Source: JACIYW01 sp014359745 (GTDB lineage: Bacteria > Pseudomonadota > Alphaproteobacteria > Rhodobacterales > Rhodobacteraceae). From it: DNA of 59,652 nt. The position numbers and the translations under genes are program-made. The stretch is taken from positions 1 through 59,652 of the forward strand of contig JBNPWE010000017.1 of NCBI GenBank assembly GCA_050433985.1, given 5' to 3'. Positions 18,922-27,708 of this stretch are shown here, one piece after another; the first letter of the stretch is position 1, and each line of letters starts with the position of its first letter. Under the pieces are notes generated by a model that was not told the DNA's origin, did not search any database, and saw nothing but the letters and a program-made list of their open reading frames with translations.

Positions 18922-19785
18922 CTATTCGGCGGCCAGGGGGATCTGGCTTCGGCCGATTTCCGTCACCTCGGCAATCACCCCGCCAAGGGCGCGGCGCAGC
19001 GCCGAAAAATTCTGGTTGGGCTGGATGGTGCGTTCATCCATGTATAGCGCGCGGTCAATTTCCACCTGCACGACATGGCGGCGGCGCAGGGGGCGGCCGT
19101 AATGCTGCGCGACAAAGGCCCCCGCGAAGGGCGCGTTGCGCGCCACCCGCAGGCCGGTGTGGGCAAAGGCCGCCTCTACCCGTTCGACGATCTCGGCCCC
19201 GGCCGATGCCCCGAACCGATCGCCCAGGATGATGTCAGGGCGGGGGCCACGGGTGGCCATGTGGCTGTCGATCGCCTCATGCGGCATGGAATGGCAGTCG
19301 ATCAGGATCGCCTCGTCAAACAGTGCTATCTGTTCATCCATCAAACCCGCAAGCGCCGCGTGATAGGGGTGCCAGTGCCCGGCCAGACGCGCCCTGGCCT
19401 CTGCCAGCGATATCTTGCCCCGCCCGATCACCCGCCCGTTCGCCACCACCCGCGGAATGACGCCAAGCCCCGACGCCACACGCGGATTGTGCGGCAGGCT
19501 GCGCACCCCGTCGATCAGCGCGGGGTCGAGTTCCTCGGCGCTGCGATTGAGGTCGACATAGGCGCGCGGGGTATGGGCGGCAAGCAATACCGCCCCCGCA
19601 TCGGGGGCCGCGTCGAACAGCAGATCCACGAAGGCATCCTCGGATGACCGGATGACCCGTTCATCAAGCACCGCGCGGCGCAGAAATTCCGGCGGGTAAT
19701 CGCGGCCGCTGTGGGGCGAGGCAAACAGCACCGACGTGGTGCGCGCCTTGGGCGGCGCAAGGGAATAGGCGGGGTGAATCATCAA
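18922..19785 (-). CDS. N-formylglutamate amidohydrolase family protein
   Basis: Members hydrolyse N-formylglutamate (HutG of histidine degradation) or related N-formyl amino acids. The 287-residue protein has the metal-site segments SVLFASPHSGRDYPPEFL at the N-terminus, AAHTPRAYVDLNRSAEELDP (about 68-87), ILIDCHSMPHE (about 158-168) and VQVEIDRALYMDE late. There are no other hut genes nearby, so the in vivo substrate is open. It is isolated, with tRNA-Val downstream of it on the opposite strand. ATG at 19785 or 19782 are both possible starts. Confidence 0.85.
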   Translation of the reverse strand: MMIHPAYSLAPPKARTTSVLFASPHSGRDYPPEFLRRAVLDERVIRSSEDAFVDLLFDAAPDAGAVLLAAHTPRAYVDLNRSAEELDPALIDGVRSLPHNPRVASGLGVIPRVVANGRVIGRGKISLAEARARLAGHWHPYHAALAGLMDEQIALFDEAILIDCHSMPHEAIDSHMATRGPRPDIILGDRFGASAGAEIVERVEAAFAHTGLRVARNAPFAGAFVAQHYGRPLRRRHVVQVEIDRALYMDERTIQPNQNFSALRRALGGVIAEVTEIGRSQIPLAAE

Positions 19786-19923
19786 CGCTCCTGTCTGCCC
19801 CTTGATATAGCGTCAGATCAGGCCATGCCAAAACCCCTTGAACACCCCCGCGACTCCTTTTATAGACCGCGCACCGGTGCGGTGTATCCCTGCCTAGTTG
19901 GCGGGGTCGGCATGTGTCGGCAA

Positions 19924-19998
<75 letters not shown>

Positions 19999-20063
19999 TT
20001 TCGTCCCCCGGTTGGGGGTTTGTTTGTTCAAAAGGCGCACGGCGCCGCGACTAGGAGAGACCA

Positions 20064-20189
20064 ATGAAGGTCAAGAATTCGCTCCGATCGCTCAAGCAGC
20101 GTCATCGCGACTGTCAGGTCGTGCGCCGCAAGGGCCGGGTTTATGTGATCAACAAGACCCAGCGCCGCTTCAAGGCCCGCCAGGGCTGA
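20064..20189 (+). CDS. rpmJ: 50S ribosomal protein L36
   Basis: The 41-residue protein reads MKVKNSLRSLKQRHRDC, then QVVRRKGRVYVINKTQRRF. This is the zinc-free, longer L36 form (only one Cys) common in alphaproteobacteria. A good AGGAGAG ribosome site lies 9 bases upstream. It follows tRNA-Val by 65 bases and is closed by a strong terminator. It is typically a free-standing gene in this group. Confidence 0.95.
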   Translation: MKVKNSLRSLKQRHRDCQVVRRKGRVYVINKTQRRFKARQG

Positions 20190-20230
20190 GACGACGCATC
20201 AGGGGCCGGTCGGCCCCCGTGGAAACAGCG

Positions 20231-20258
20231 AAAGCCACCCCTTGGGGGGTGGCTTTTG
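20231..20258 (+). terminator. Intrinsic terminator of rpmJ
   Basis: AAAGCCACCCC pairs with GGGGTGGCTTT around a 4-6 base loop and runs into TTTT, 41 bases after the rpmJ stop. Confidence 0.9.
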
Positions 20259-20383
20259 CATTTGATCGCAGTGCCTTTGCGGGCTGGGCCGTCGGTGTGA
20301 TGCCCCGACGGGGGCGGCGGTGGCAGGTGTGGTTGGGCGCGCCTGCCGTGCCGCTGCGTGATGTGGTCAAGGCGATCCTTGGC

Positions 20384-20498
20384 GCCTGACCGGGGCTGAT
20401 GAGCGGCGCGCACACGGCGGGGCGTGCAGATGAGTATTTTTCCAAGATGAAACGAAAAAGCGTTTTCTTGTGCGGTCACGCAGCGGGTCTGATTGGCC
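20384..20498 (-). repeat. Interspersed repeat, copy 4, full-length form
   Basis: The core ATGAGTATTTTTCCAAGATG begins at 20430. To its right are AAAGCGTTTTCTTGTGCGGTC and GCGGGTCTGATTGG; to its left are CCGGGGCTGATGAGCGGCGCG and CACACGGCGGGGCGTGC. These match the reverse complements of copies 3 and 5. It supplies the last codons of the short open frame after the ABC ATPase gene. Confidence 0.75.
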
Positions 20499-20592
20499 AC
20501 ATGTCCTGCAGCCAGGCCATCCCCGAGCGCGCCAGAAGCGTCGCGTGCCCTGGCAGATCTTCTGCCTGCACGGCCGCATATTGCCCGTTCAT
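20476..20592 (-). CDS. 38-residue open frame coupled to ABC ATPase, possibly a truncated gene
   Basis: The ATG at 20592 overlaps the stop of the ABC ATPase gene (ATGA), exactly where an ABC-2 permease gene would be expected to start. The frame runs 38 codons and its end (MWPIRPAA) is encoded by the interspersed repeat. The product has no membrane helix. It may be the stub of a lost permease gene, a small real protein or chance. No function is claimed. Confidence 0.3.
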   Translation of the reverse strand: MNGQYAAVQAEDLPGHATLLARSGMAWLQDMWPIRPAA

Positions 20593-21542
20593 TGCGCGGC
20601 CTCTGCCGCAAGGGCGCCCGAGGTCAGCGACAGGAACACATCCTCAAGGTTGGGATCGGCGCTGGAGACGTCGCGCACCACAATTCCCGCCGCGCGCACC
20701 GCGTCCAGAATGGCACCCGCAGTGATCCGGCCGCGCCGATAATCGAAGATCAGCGCGCCGTCGCCCCGGCGCGTCACGCTGGTGGCGCCCGGCACGGCGG
20801 GCAGATGGGGCACCTCGCCCTCGGGCACGATCACCAGCGTTTTGGCATCCAGACGCTGCAACAGCGCCGCCGTGCTGTCGCGCGCGATCACCGCGCCGTG
20901 GTTGATGATGGCGATCTCATCGCACATTTCCTCGGCCTCTTCGAGGTAATGGGTGGTCAGGATGATGGTGGTGCCCGCCGCGTTCAGCTTGCGCACATTG
21001 GCCCAGAGCATCTGCCGCAGTTCGATATCCACCCCCGCCGTCGGTTCATCCAGCACCAGGATGCGCGGCTGATGCACCAGCGCCTTGCCCAGCAACAGCC
21101 GCCGCCGCATCCCCCCCGACAGGGTGCGCGCATAGGCATCGGCCTTGTCGGTCAGCCCGATCATCTCGAGGATTTCCGCCGTGCGCCGCTGCGCCTTTGG
21201 CACCCCGTAAAGCCCGGCCTGCACATCAAGCGAGGCGCGCGCGGTAAAGAACGGATCCATGTTCAGTTCCTGCGGCATCACCCCGATGGCGGCGCGGCTT
21301 TGGCGCGGGTTCACATCCTGATCGAACCCCCATATCCGCACCCGCCCCGCGGTTTTCACCACCAATCCCGCAAGGATGTTGATCAGCGTCGATTTGCCCG
21401 CCCCGTTCGGCCCCAGCAACCCGAAGATCGACCCGGCGGGGATGTTCAGATCAATGCCCTTCAACGCCAGTTTCGGCTTTTCCCCGCCCGAGGCGGCATA
21501 GACCTTGCGCAGCCCCTCGATCTCGATCGCATTTTCCGCCAT
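20589..21542 (-). CDS. ABC transporter ATP-binding protein (ABC-2 exporter type)
   Basis: The 317-residue ATPase has Walker A GPNGAGKST (about residue 42), Q-loop VMPQE, signature LSGGMRRR, Walker B ILVLDEPTAGVD and switch His in TTHYLEE. An extra C-terminal domain of about 90 residues is typical of the YadG/NodI/CcmA-like exporters that pair with an ABC-2 permease. No permease gene follows: after the stop come a 38-codon frame and a repeat element. The partner is elsewhere or lost. The start at 21542 was chosen over 21560 for its spacing to the core domain. Confidence 0.88.
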   Translation of the reverse strand: MAENAIEIEGLRKVYAASGGEKPKLALKGIDLNIPAGSIFGLLGPNGAGKSTLINILAGLVVKTAGRVRIWGFDQDVNPRQSRAAIGVMPQELNMDPFFTARASLDVQAGLYGVPKAQRRTAEILEMIGLTDKADAYARTLSGGMRRRLLLGKALVHQPRILVLDEPTAGVDIELRQMLWANVRKLNAAGTTIILTTHYLEEAEEMCDEIAIINHGAVIARDSTAALLQRLDAKTLVIVPEGEVPHLPAVPGATSVTRRGDGALIFDYRRGRITAGAILDAVRAAGIVVRDVSSADPNLEDVFLSLTSGALAAEAAQ

Positions 21543-21669
21543 CTGGCCCCCTGCCTGCACCCTGGTTTCAAACCAATCCCCGGCGCGCCCTTGCCCATGC
21601 CGCCCGGATCGCTATCATGTGCCCACATACGCCGCCCGGCGCGGCACGGCAAGGAATGGAGCCAGATCA

Positions 21670-21852
21670 ATGACACCCGACGCCCCCGAAACCGAAGTGG
21701 TCAGCCAGTGGCGCGTTGCCTGTGACGGCGGCAAGGGCCTGGGGCATCCGCGCGTCTGGCTGTCGGTCGACCGCGACAAGGGCTTTGTCGAATGCGGCTA
21801 TTGCGACAAGCGGTTCGTGCACCGCGATTTCGCGGACAAGATTCCGGGTTGA
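21670..21852 (+). CDS. CHCC-type zinc-finger protein
   Basis: This 60-residue protein has one cysteine followed by His (ACDGGKGLGHPRVWL) and a CGYC pair (DKGFVECGYCDKRFV), the C-H-C-C zinc site of the zf-CHCC family. Eukaryotic relatives are the complex I subunit NDUFS6; alphaproteobacteria encode it as a small stand-alone protein. It is divergent from the ABC ATPase and upstream of polA. A direct role in complex I here is an inference from the family. Confidence 0.88.
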   Translation: MTPDAPETEVVSQWRVACDGGKGLGHPRVWLSVDRDKGFVECGYCDKRFVHRDFADKIPG

Positions 21853-21987
21853 TAAGACTCTCGCGAAACGCTTCAGCTTGGTCGTTCATGCGCCCATTCT
21901 GTCTGTGGCCCATGTGGGAATAGGCCAAGCGATCGCCCACGATTGCGATATCGAAGCAAAGCGCACATTTGGCGAGGCGAGCGAACC

Positions 21988-24780
21988 ATGACTTTTGGCA
22001 AGGGCTGCCACCTGCATCTGATCGACGGATCGGCGTTCATCTTTCGCGCCTATCACGCGCTGCCGCCGCTCACGCGCAAATCCGACGGGTTGCCGGTGGG
22101 CGCGGTGGCGGGGTTTTGCAACATGATCTTCAAGTATATCGAGGACAACGCAGGCCCCGATGCCCCCACCCATGCGGCGGTGATCTTTGATTATTCTTCC
22201 AAGACCTTCCGCAACGAGATTTATCCCCAATACAAGGCCAACCGCCCCGACCTGCCCGAGGATCTGCGCCCGCAATTCCCGCTGACCCGCGACGCGACCC
22301 GCGCCTTCAACATCGCCTGTATCGAGGTTGAAGACTATGAGGCCGACGACATCATCGCCACCCTTGCCTGCCGGGCGCGCGCTGCGGGCGGGCGGGTGAC
22401 GATCATTTCCTCTGACAAGGATCTGATGCAACTGGTCGGCGACGGGGTTGAAATGCTCGATGCGATGAAGAACCGCCGCATCGGCCCTGATGAGGTGGTG
22501 GAAAAATTCGGCGTCGGCCCCGACCGGGTGGTGGATGTGCAGGCGCTGGCCGGGGATGCCACCGACAACGTGCCCGGCGCGCCGGGTATCGGGATCAAGA
22601 CGGCGGCGCTTCTGATCAATGAATATGGCGATCTGGAAACCCTGCTGGCGCGCGCCGATGAGATCAGGCAGCCCAAGCGCCGTCAGGTGCTGATCGACAA
22701 TGCCGACCAGATCCGCATCTCGCGGCGGCTGGTCGAACTGCGCTGCGACATGCCGCTGGAGGGATCGCTGGATGATCTGGAAGTAAGGGAACCCGATGCC
22801 GAAACCCTGCTGGCGTTTCTCAACCAGATGGAATTTCGCACGCTGACCAAACGGGCCTCGGAAAAATTCGGGGTGGAAGCCCCGGCGGCCGATGAGGTGC
22901 CAGTGGCCGCTGGCCCCGCCGATGCCCCCGCGCCGGTCGCGTTCGATCCCGAAAGCTATGACTGCATCCGCGACGCCGCCGCCTTGCAGGTGTGGATCGA
23001 CGAGATCGTTGACCTGGGCTATGTCGCCGTCGATACCGAAACCACTTCGCTTGATGAGATGCGCGCGGAACTGGTGGGTATCTCGCTGGCCACCCGCGCC
23101 GGGCGGGCGTGTTACATCCCGCTGGGCCACCGCGAGGGGGGCGGCGATCTGTTCGCCTCGGACAGGTTGGTTGACGGGCAATTGGCGATGGACGCGGCGC
23201 TTGCCCTGCTCAAACCGGTTCTGGAGGATGCGGCGATCCTGAAGATCGGCCAGAACATGAAATATGACGCGAAGATATTCGCGCGTCACGGCATCCGCGT
23301 GGCCCCGATTGATGACACGATGCTGCTGTCCTATGCCATGCATGCCGGGCTGCACGGGCATGGGATGGATCATCTGTCGCAGGAATACCTGGGCCATGCG
23401 CCGATCCCGATCAAATCGCTGCTGGGGTCGGGGAAATCGCAGATCACCTTTGACCGGGTGCCGGTGGATGAGGCGGTGAAATACGCCGCCGAGGATGCCG
23501 ATGTCACCCTGCGCCTGTGGCAGATGTTCAAGCCGCAACTGCACCGCGCCCGCGTCACCACCGTCTACGAGACGCTGGAACGCCCGCTGGTGCCGGTGCT
23601 GGCCGATATGGAAATGGCGGGCATCAAGGTGGACCGCGATACCCTGTCGCGCATGTCGGGCGTGTTCGCGCAGAAAATGGCGGCGCTGGAGGCCGAGATA
23701 CACGACCTGGCGGGCGAGAAATTCAACGTCGGATCGCCCAAGCAACTGGGCGAGATCCTGTTTGACAAGATGGGGCTTGGCGGCGGCAAGAAGGGCAAGA
23801 CCGGCGCCTGGGGCACTGGCGCCGATGTGCTGGAAGATCTGGCGACCGAACATGAACTGCCGGGAAAGGTCCTGGACTGGCGGCAGCTTTCAAAACTGAA
23901 ATCGACCTATACGGACGCTTTGCAAACCCATATCAACCCCGAAACCGGGCGGGTGCATACATCCTATGTGATAGCGGGGGCCAATACCGGGCGGCTGGCC
24001 TCGACCGACCCGAACCTGCAAAACATCCCGGTGCGCAGCGAAGAAGGCCGCCGCATCCGCGAGGCGTTTGTCGCCGAGGATGGCAAGGTGCTGGTAAGCC
24101 TTGATTATTCGCAGATAGAGCTGCGGATTCTGGCGCATGTGGCCGGGATCGACACGCTGAAACAGGCGTTTCGCGACGGGCATGACATCCACGCCATGAC
24201 CGCGTCAGAAATGTTCGGCGTGCCGCTGGCCGACATGACGCCGGATGTGCGCCGTCAGGCCAAGGCGATCAATTTCGGGGTGATCTATGGCATTTCCGGC
24301 TTTGGCCTGGCGCGCAACCTGCGCATTCCGCGCGATCAGGCGCAGAATTTCATCGACACCTATTTCGAACGCTTCCCCGGCATCCGGGAATATATGGACA
24401 CAACCATCGGTTTCGCCCGCGAACACGGTTTCGTGCAAACCCTGTTTGGCCGCCGCATCCACACCCCCGAAATCGACGCCAAGGGCCCGCAGGCAGGCTT
24501 TGCCAAACGCGCCGCGATCAACGCCCCCATTCAGGGCGCCGCCGCCGACATCATCCGCCGCGCCATGATCCGCATGCCCGATGCCATCCGCGCCCTGCCC
24601 GCAAGGATGCTGTTGCAGGTCCATGACGAATTGCTGTTCGAGGTGGAGAAGGGCGCGGTGGATGATCTGATCGGTGCCGCGCGCAAGATCATGGAAGGTG
24701 CCGCGCATCCGGCGGTGCACCTTGACGTGCCACTGGTGGTGGACGCGGGGCAAGGCCCCAACTGGGCCAGGGCGCATTAA
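21988..24780 (+). CDS. polA: DNA polymerase I
   Basis: PolA fills gaps and removes primers in replication and repair. The 930-residue protein has the 5'-3' exonuclease domain (HLIDGSAFIFRAYHAL; to about 290), an intact 3'-5' exonuclease (DTETTSLDEM, about 349; NMKYDAKIF; YAAEDADVTLRL), and the polymerase domain. There, motif A is DYSQIELRILAH (about 706), motif B is RRQAKAINFGVIYG (about 755), and motif C is LQVHDELLFEV (about 877). The start at 21988 gives the usual N-terminus; the frame is open from 21943. Intact throughout. Confidence 0.97.
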   Translation: MTFGKGCHLHLIDGSAFIFRAYHALPPLTRKSDGLPVGAVAGFCNMIFKYIEDNAGPDAPTHAAVIFDYSSKTFRNEIYPQYKANRPDLPEDLRPQFPLTRDATRAFNIACIEVEDYEADDIIATLACRARAAGGRVTIISSDKDLMQLVGDGVEMLDAMKNRRIGPDEVVEKFGVGPDRVVDVQALAGDATDNVPGAPGIGIKTAALLINEYGDLETLLARADEIRQPKRRQVLIDNADQIRISRRLVELRCDMPLEGSLDDLEVREPDAETLLAFLNQMEFRTLTKRASEKFGVEAPAADEVPVAAGPADAPAPVAFDPESYDCIRDAAALQVWIDEIVDLGYVAVDTETTSLDEMRAELVGISLATRAGRACYIPLGHREGGGDLFASDRLVDGQLAMDAALALLKPVLEDAAILKIGQNMKYDAKIFARHGIRVAPIDDTMLLSYAMHAGLHGHGMDHLSQEYLGHAPIPIKSLLGSGKSQITFDRVPVDEAVKYAAEDADVTLRLWQMFKPQLHRARVTTVYETLERPLVPVLADMEMAGIKVDRDTLSRMSGVFAQKMAALEAEIHDLAGEKFNVGSPKQLGEILFDKMGLGGGKKGKTGAWGTGADVLEDLATEHELPGKVLDWRQLSKLKSTYTDALQTHINPETGRVHTSYVIAGANTGRLASTDPNLQNIPVRSEEGRRIREAFVAEDGKVLVSLDYSQIELRILAHVAGIDTLKQAFRDGHDIHAMTASEMFGVPLADMTPDVRRQAKAINFGVIYGISGFGLARNLRIPRDQAQNFIDTYFERFPGIREYMDTTIGFAREHGFVQTLFGRRIHTPEIDAKGPQAGFAKRAAINAPIQGAAADIIRRAMIRMPDAIRALPARMLLQVHDELLFEVEKGAVDDLIGAARKIMEGAAHPAVHLDVPLVVDAGQGPNWARAH

Positions 24781-24831
24781 GGCCGGGGCGTATAAAGATT
24801 GGGGCAAAGTGCCCTGCGGGCGATTTGGGTT

Positions 24832-24848
24832 GTGGGTCAGTTCGAAAT
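24832..24848 (+). repeat. Left arm of 17-bp inverted repeat around toxin gene
   Basis: GTGGGTCAGTTCGAAAT matches the reverse complement of 25505-25521 at 16 of 17 bases. It lies between polA and the PemK-type gene. Confidence 0.6.
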
Positions 24849-24889
24849 TAAATAGTTGCAGGCCGTTGGGTATGCCGTAACCTGCCCTG

Positions 24890-25291
24890 ATGACCGTAAT
24901 TTTGCACCCCGCTCCAGGTACCATCGTCCGCGTTGATCTATCTGAGGGCTTCCGCCCACCAGAAATGGTGAAGCGCAGACCTGCAATCGTCCTGTCGCCA
25001 CCCCGAACTGACCGGCAACCGCTTTGCACGATCGTCCCCTTGAGCACTTCCGCACCGAAATCACCTTCCGCCCACCACATGCAGATACCCTTCGACCCAC
25101 CTTTGCCACATCCTTACTCTTCGCCCATCGTATGGGGCAAAGGAGACATGGTTCTAACAGTTTCGTTCCATCGCCTTCGTCTGCTCTTTTCTGGATGGGA
25201 TGAGGGGCAGCGGGTCTACGACGTACGGGTTCTGGACGACGCAACTTTGGAAGCCGTTAAGGACTGTGTCAGAGCTGGACTTGGATTGTGA
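24890..25291 (+). CDS. PemK/MazF-type toxin, orphan
   Basis: PemK/MazF proteins are ribonucleases that cut mRNA at short sequences. The 133-residue product has the family opening PGTIVRVDLSEGFRPPEMVKR, the RRPAIVLSP strand and CTIVPLSTSAP, which form the SH3-like core, but no antitoxin gene fits in the 109 bases upstream or directly downstream. Its base and codon use are less GC-rich than polA or secD. It lies inside a 17-bp inverted repeat about 690 bp apart. It may be a mobile or domesticated single toxin; some family members in alphaproteobacteria are known only as orphans. Catalytic competence is not shown. Confidence 0.75.
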   Translation: MTVILHPAPGTIVRVDLSEGFRPPEMVKRRPAIVLSPPRTDRQPLCTIVPLSTSAPKSPSAHHMQIPFDPPLPHPYSSPIVWGKGDMVLTVSFHRLRLLFSGWDEGQRVYDVRVLDDATLEAVKDCVRAGLGL

Positions 25292-25411
25292 TTTGTATTT
25301 TAGGTGGGGATGCACCATATGTAATGTGTCGCCGGTCGCACCGGCATTTAAGTCCAGTTTAAGAGACTGGCCGCTAGGTCGGGTGATCGCAAACTTGTCC
25401 TAGTGTCAGTA

Positions 25412-25433
25412 GGGCCTCGCTTCGGCGGGGCCT
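25412..25433 (+). terminator. Hairpin between toxin gene and yajC
   Basis: GGCCTCGC and GCGGGGCC pair around TTCG (one G-U), followed by TTGCGCTTTATT. It is a likely terminator for transcripts from the polA/toxin side before the sec operon. Confidence 0.6.
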
Positions 25434-25504
25434 TGCGCTTTATTGCGAGGCTTATATGGACCCCGCGTCTAGGGCGTCGGCCTCGCGGGCGCGTGAATTT
25501 TCAG

Positions 25505-25521
25505 ATTTCAAACTGACCCAC
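25505..25521 (-). repeat. Right arm of 17-bp inverted repeat around toxin gene
   Basis: ATTTCAAACTGACCCAC is the inverted partner of 24832-24848 with one mismatch. Just downstream the 8-mer TACCGCGAT recurs twice (CTACCGCGATTACCGCGAT). Confidence 0.6.
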
Positions 25522-25632
25522 TACCGCGATTACCGCGATTTGCCGCCACCTTGCCAACCGCGGGGGTGGCGGATAGGGTGCGCGCGACCTATTTCCTGCG
25601 GGACAGACCCGCACCGATCAAAAGGACGACCG

Positions 25633-25956
25633 ATGTTCGTAACACCTGCCTATGCTCAGGCTGCCGGGGGCGCCGCGGGCGCCTTCACCTCTTTCGTGCC
25701 GCTGATCCTGATCTTTGCGATCATGTATCTCCTGCTGATCCGTCCGCAGCAGAAAAAGCTGAAGGAACACAAGGCCATGGTCGAGGCGTTGCGCCGGGGC
25801 GATCAGATCGTCACCCAGGGCGGGATCATCGGCAAGGTATCGAAGGTCAAGGAAGACGGCGAGATTGAGGTCGAGATCGCCGAAGGCGTGCGGGTGCGCG
25901 TGGTGCGCTCTACCGTGGCGACCGTGCTGGTGAAATCCGAACCGGCGGCATCCTGA
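25633..25956 (+). CDS. yajC: Preprotein translocase subunit YajC
   Basis: YajC is an accessory of the SecDF complex in the inner membrane. The 107-residue protein has one membrane helix (FVPLILIFAIMYLLLI, about residues 19-35) followed by RPQQKKLKEH and a small cytosolic domain with GDQIVTQGGIIGKV, all family hallmarks. The start MFVTPAYAQ at 25633 has AAAGGA upstream; the open frame from 25456 is longer but not conserved. It is the first gene of yajC-secD-secF. Confidence 0.95.
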   Translation: MFVTPAYAQAAGGAAGAFTSFVPLILIFAIMYLLLIRPQQKKLKEHKAMVEALRRGDQIVTQGGIIGKVSKVKEDGEIEVEIAEGVRVRVVRSTVATVLVKSEPAAS

Positions 25957-25974
25957 CACCATCCTGACGCCATC

Positions 25975-25994
25975 GCGGTGCCACCCGGCACCGC
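25975..25994 (+). other. Perfect 8-bp hairpin between yajC and secD
   Basis: GCGGTGCC pairs with GGCACCGC around an ACCC loop, 19 bases after the yajC stop and 39 before secD. No U-tract follows, so it may set the ratio of yajC to secD message by processing or protect the upstream RNA end. Confidence 0.5.
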
Positions 25995-26033
25995 CGTGGC
26001 GCCCACCCGCACCCGACAGGGCAAGGCCAGACA

Positions 26034-27698
26034 ATGCTGCACATCTCACTTTGGAAACGCATTCTGATCCTGGGGATTTGCGGGCTGGGGATCGCGTTTG
26101 CGATGCCGAACCTGTTTTATTCGCGGGTGGAACAGCACAACGATGCGATCAAGACCATCGAGAAAACCGGCCAGACACCGCCAGAGGTGATCGCGGCGCG
26201 CGACGGCTGGCCCGACTGGCTGCCCTCGACCATCGTCAATCTTGGTCTTGACCTGCGCGGCGGCGCGCATCTGCTGGCCGAGGTGTCGGTCAGTGATGTC
26301 TATGCCGACCGGATGGATACGCTTTGGCCCGAGGTGCGCGATGCGCTGCGCGCCGAGCGCGCGGTGGTGGGCAATGTGCGGCGCCAAACCTCTGACCCCG
26401 GCGAATTGCGGGTGCAGATTTCCGAACCCGCCGGCATGGGCCGCGCGCTGGAGGTGGTGCGCAATCTGGCGCAGCCGGTGGCCGGGCTGACCGGGCTGGG
26501 CGCCAGCGACCTGGAGGTGACGGGCAGCGGCAACGAGATCACCGTGTCGCTGTCGGCAGCGGAAAAGGCGGCAACCGATGATCGCACCATGCGCCAGTCG
26601 CTGGAAATCATCCGCCGCCGCATCGACGAGGTCGGCACCCGCGAACCCACGATCATGCGCCAGGGCACCGACCGCATCCTGATTCAGGTGCCCGGCATCG
26701 GATCGGCGGAGGAACTGAAATCGCTGATCGGCACCACCGCGAAACTGACCTTCAACGCCGTGATCGGCACCGCCGGATCAGCCGAGGGCAATCCCGGACC
26801 GGGCAAGGCCATCTATCCGGCGATGGAGGACAAGGGCCTTTATTACATCGTCAACACCAACCCGGTTGTCACCGGCGAGGATCTGGTGGATGCGCAACCC
26901 GCCTTCGATCAGAACGGCCGCCCGGCGGTCAGTTTCCGCTTCAACCCCTCGGGCGGGCGGCGGTTTGGCGATTACACCGCCGAAAACATCGGATCGCCCT
27001 TTGCCATCGTGCTGGATAACGAGGTGATCTCGGCCCCGGTCATCCAAAGCCATATTCCGGGTGGGTCGGGGATCATCACCGGTTCCTTCACCATCGAGGA
27101 AAGCACACAGCTTGCCGTCCTGCTGCGCGCGGGCGCCCTGCCCGCCAAGATGACTTTCCTTGAGGAACGCACCATTGGCCCTGAACTGGGCGCCGACAGT
27201 ATCGAGGCCGGGCGGATCGCGTCGATCGTGGCCTTCGCGGTGGTGATGGTGTTCATGGTTGCGTCCTATGGCTGGTTCGGGGTGGTGGCCAATATCTCGT
27301 TGATCACCAACGTGGCGCTGATATTCGGGCTGCTGTCGGTGATCGGCGCCACGCTGACCCTGCCGGGGATCGCGGGGATCGTGCTGACCATCGGCATGGC
27401 GGTGGATGCCAATGTGCTGATTTTCGAACGTATCCGCGAAGAGCTGAAAACCGCGCGCGGCCCGGCCCGCGCCATCGAACTGGGCTATGAAAAGGCGCTG
27501 TCGGCGATTGTGGACAGCAACATCACCACGTTTATCACGGCGGTGATCCTGTTCATGGTGGGATCTGGCCCGGTGCGGGGGTTTTCGATCACGCTGGGCT
27601 TTGGCATTCTGACATCGGTGTTCACGGCGATCTATGTAAGCCGACTGATCATTGTCATCTGGTTTGAACGGCGTCGGCCCAGGACCATCACGGTATGA
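26034..27698 (+). CDS. secD: Protein translocase subunit SecD
   Basis: SecD uses the proton gradient to pull exported proteins out of SecYEG. The 554-residue protein has an N-terminal membrane helix, the conserved LGLDLRGGAHLLAEV (about residues 67-81), a large periplasmic domain with RRRIDEVGTREPTI and IQVPGI, and five C-terminal helices containing TIGPELGADSI and TIGMAVDANVLIFERIREE, the RND-type proton path Asp. It is followed by secF after 10 bases. Confidence 0.96.
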   Translation: MLHISLWKRILILGICGLGIAFAMPNLFYSRVEQHNDAIKTIEKTGQTPPEVIAARDGWPDWLPSTIVNLGLDLRGGAHLLAEVSVSDVYADRMDTLWPEVRDALRAERAVVGNVRRQTSDPGELRVQISEPAGMGRALEVVRNLAQPVAGLTGLGASDLEVTGSGNEITVSLSAAEKAATDDRTMRQSLEIIRRRIDEVGTREPTIMRQGTDRILIQVPGIGSAEELKSLIGTTAKLTFNAVIGTAGSAEGNPGPGKAIYPAMEDKGLYYIVNTNPVVTGEDLVDAQPAFDQNGRPAVSFRFNPSGGRRFGDYTAENIGSPFAIVLDNEVISAPVIQSHIPGGSGIITGSFTIEESTQLAVLLRAGALPAKMTFLEERTIGPELGADSIEAGRIASIVAFAVVMVFMVASYGWFGVVANISLITNVALIFGLLSVIGATLTLPGIAGIVLTIGMAVDANVLIFERIREELKTARGPARAIELGYEKALSAIVDSNITTFITAVILFMVGSGPVRGFSITLGFGILTSVFTAIYVSRLIIVIWFERRRPRTITV

Positions 27699-27708
27699 GG
27701 AATAGATC

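Noticed and set aside
20260..20384. Open frame downstream of the rpmJ terminator
   Set aside because: Low-complexity composition with no motif; it reads through a terminator and into a repeat.
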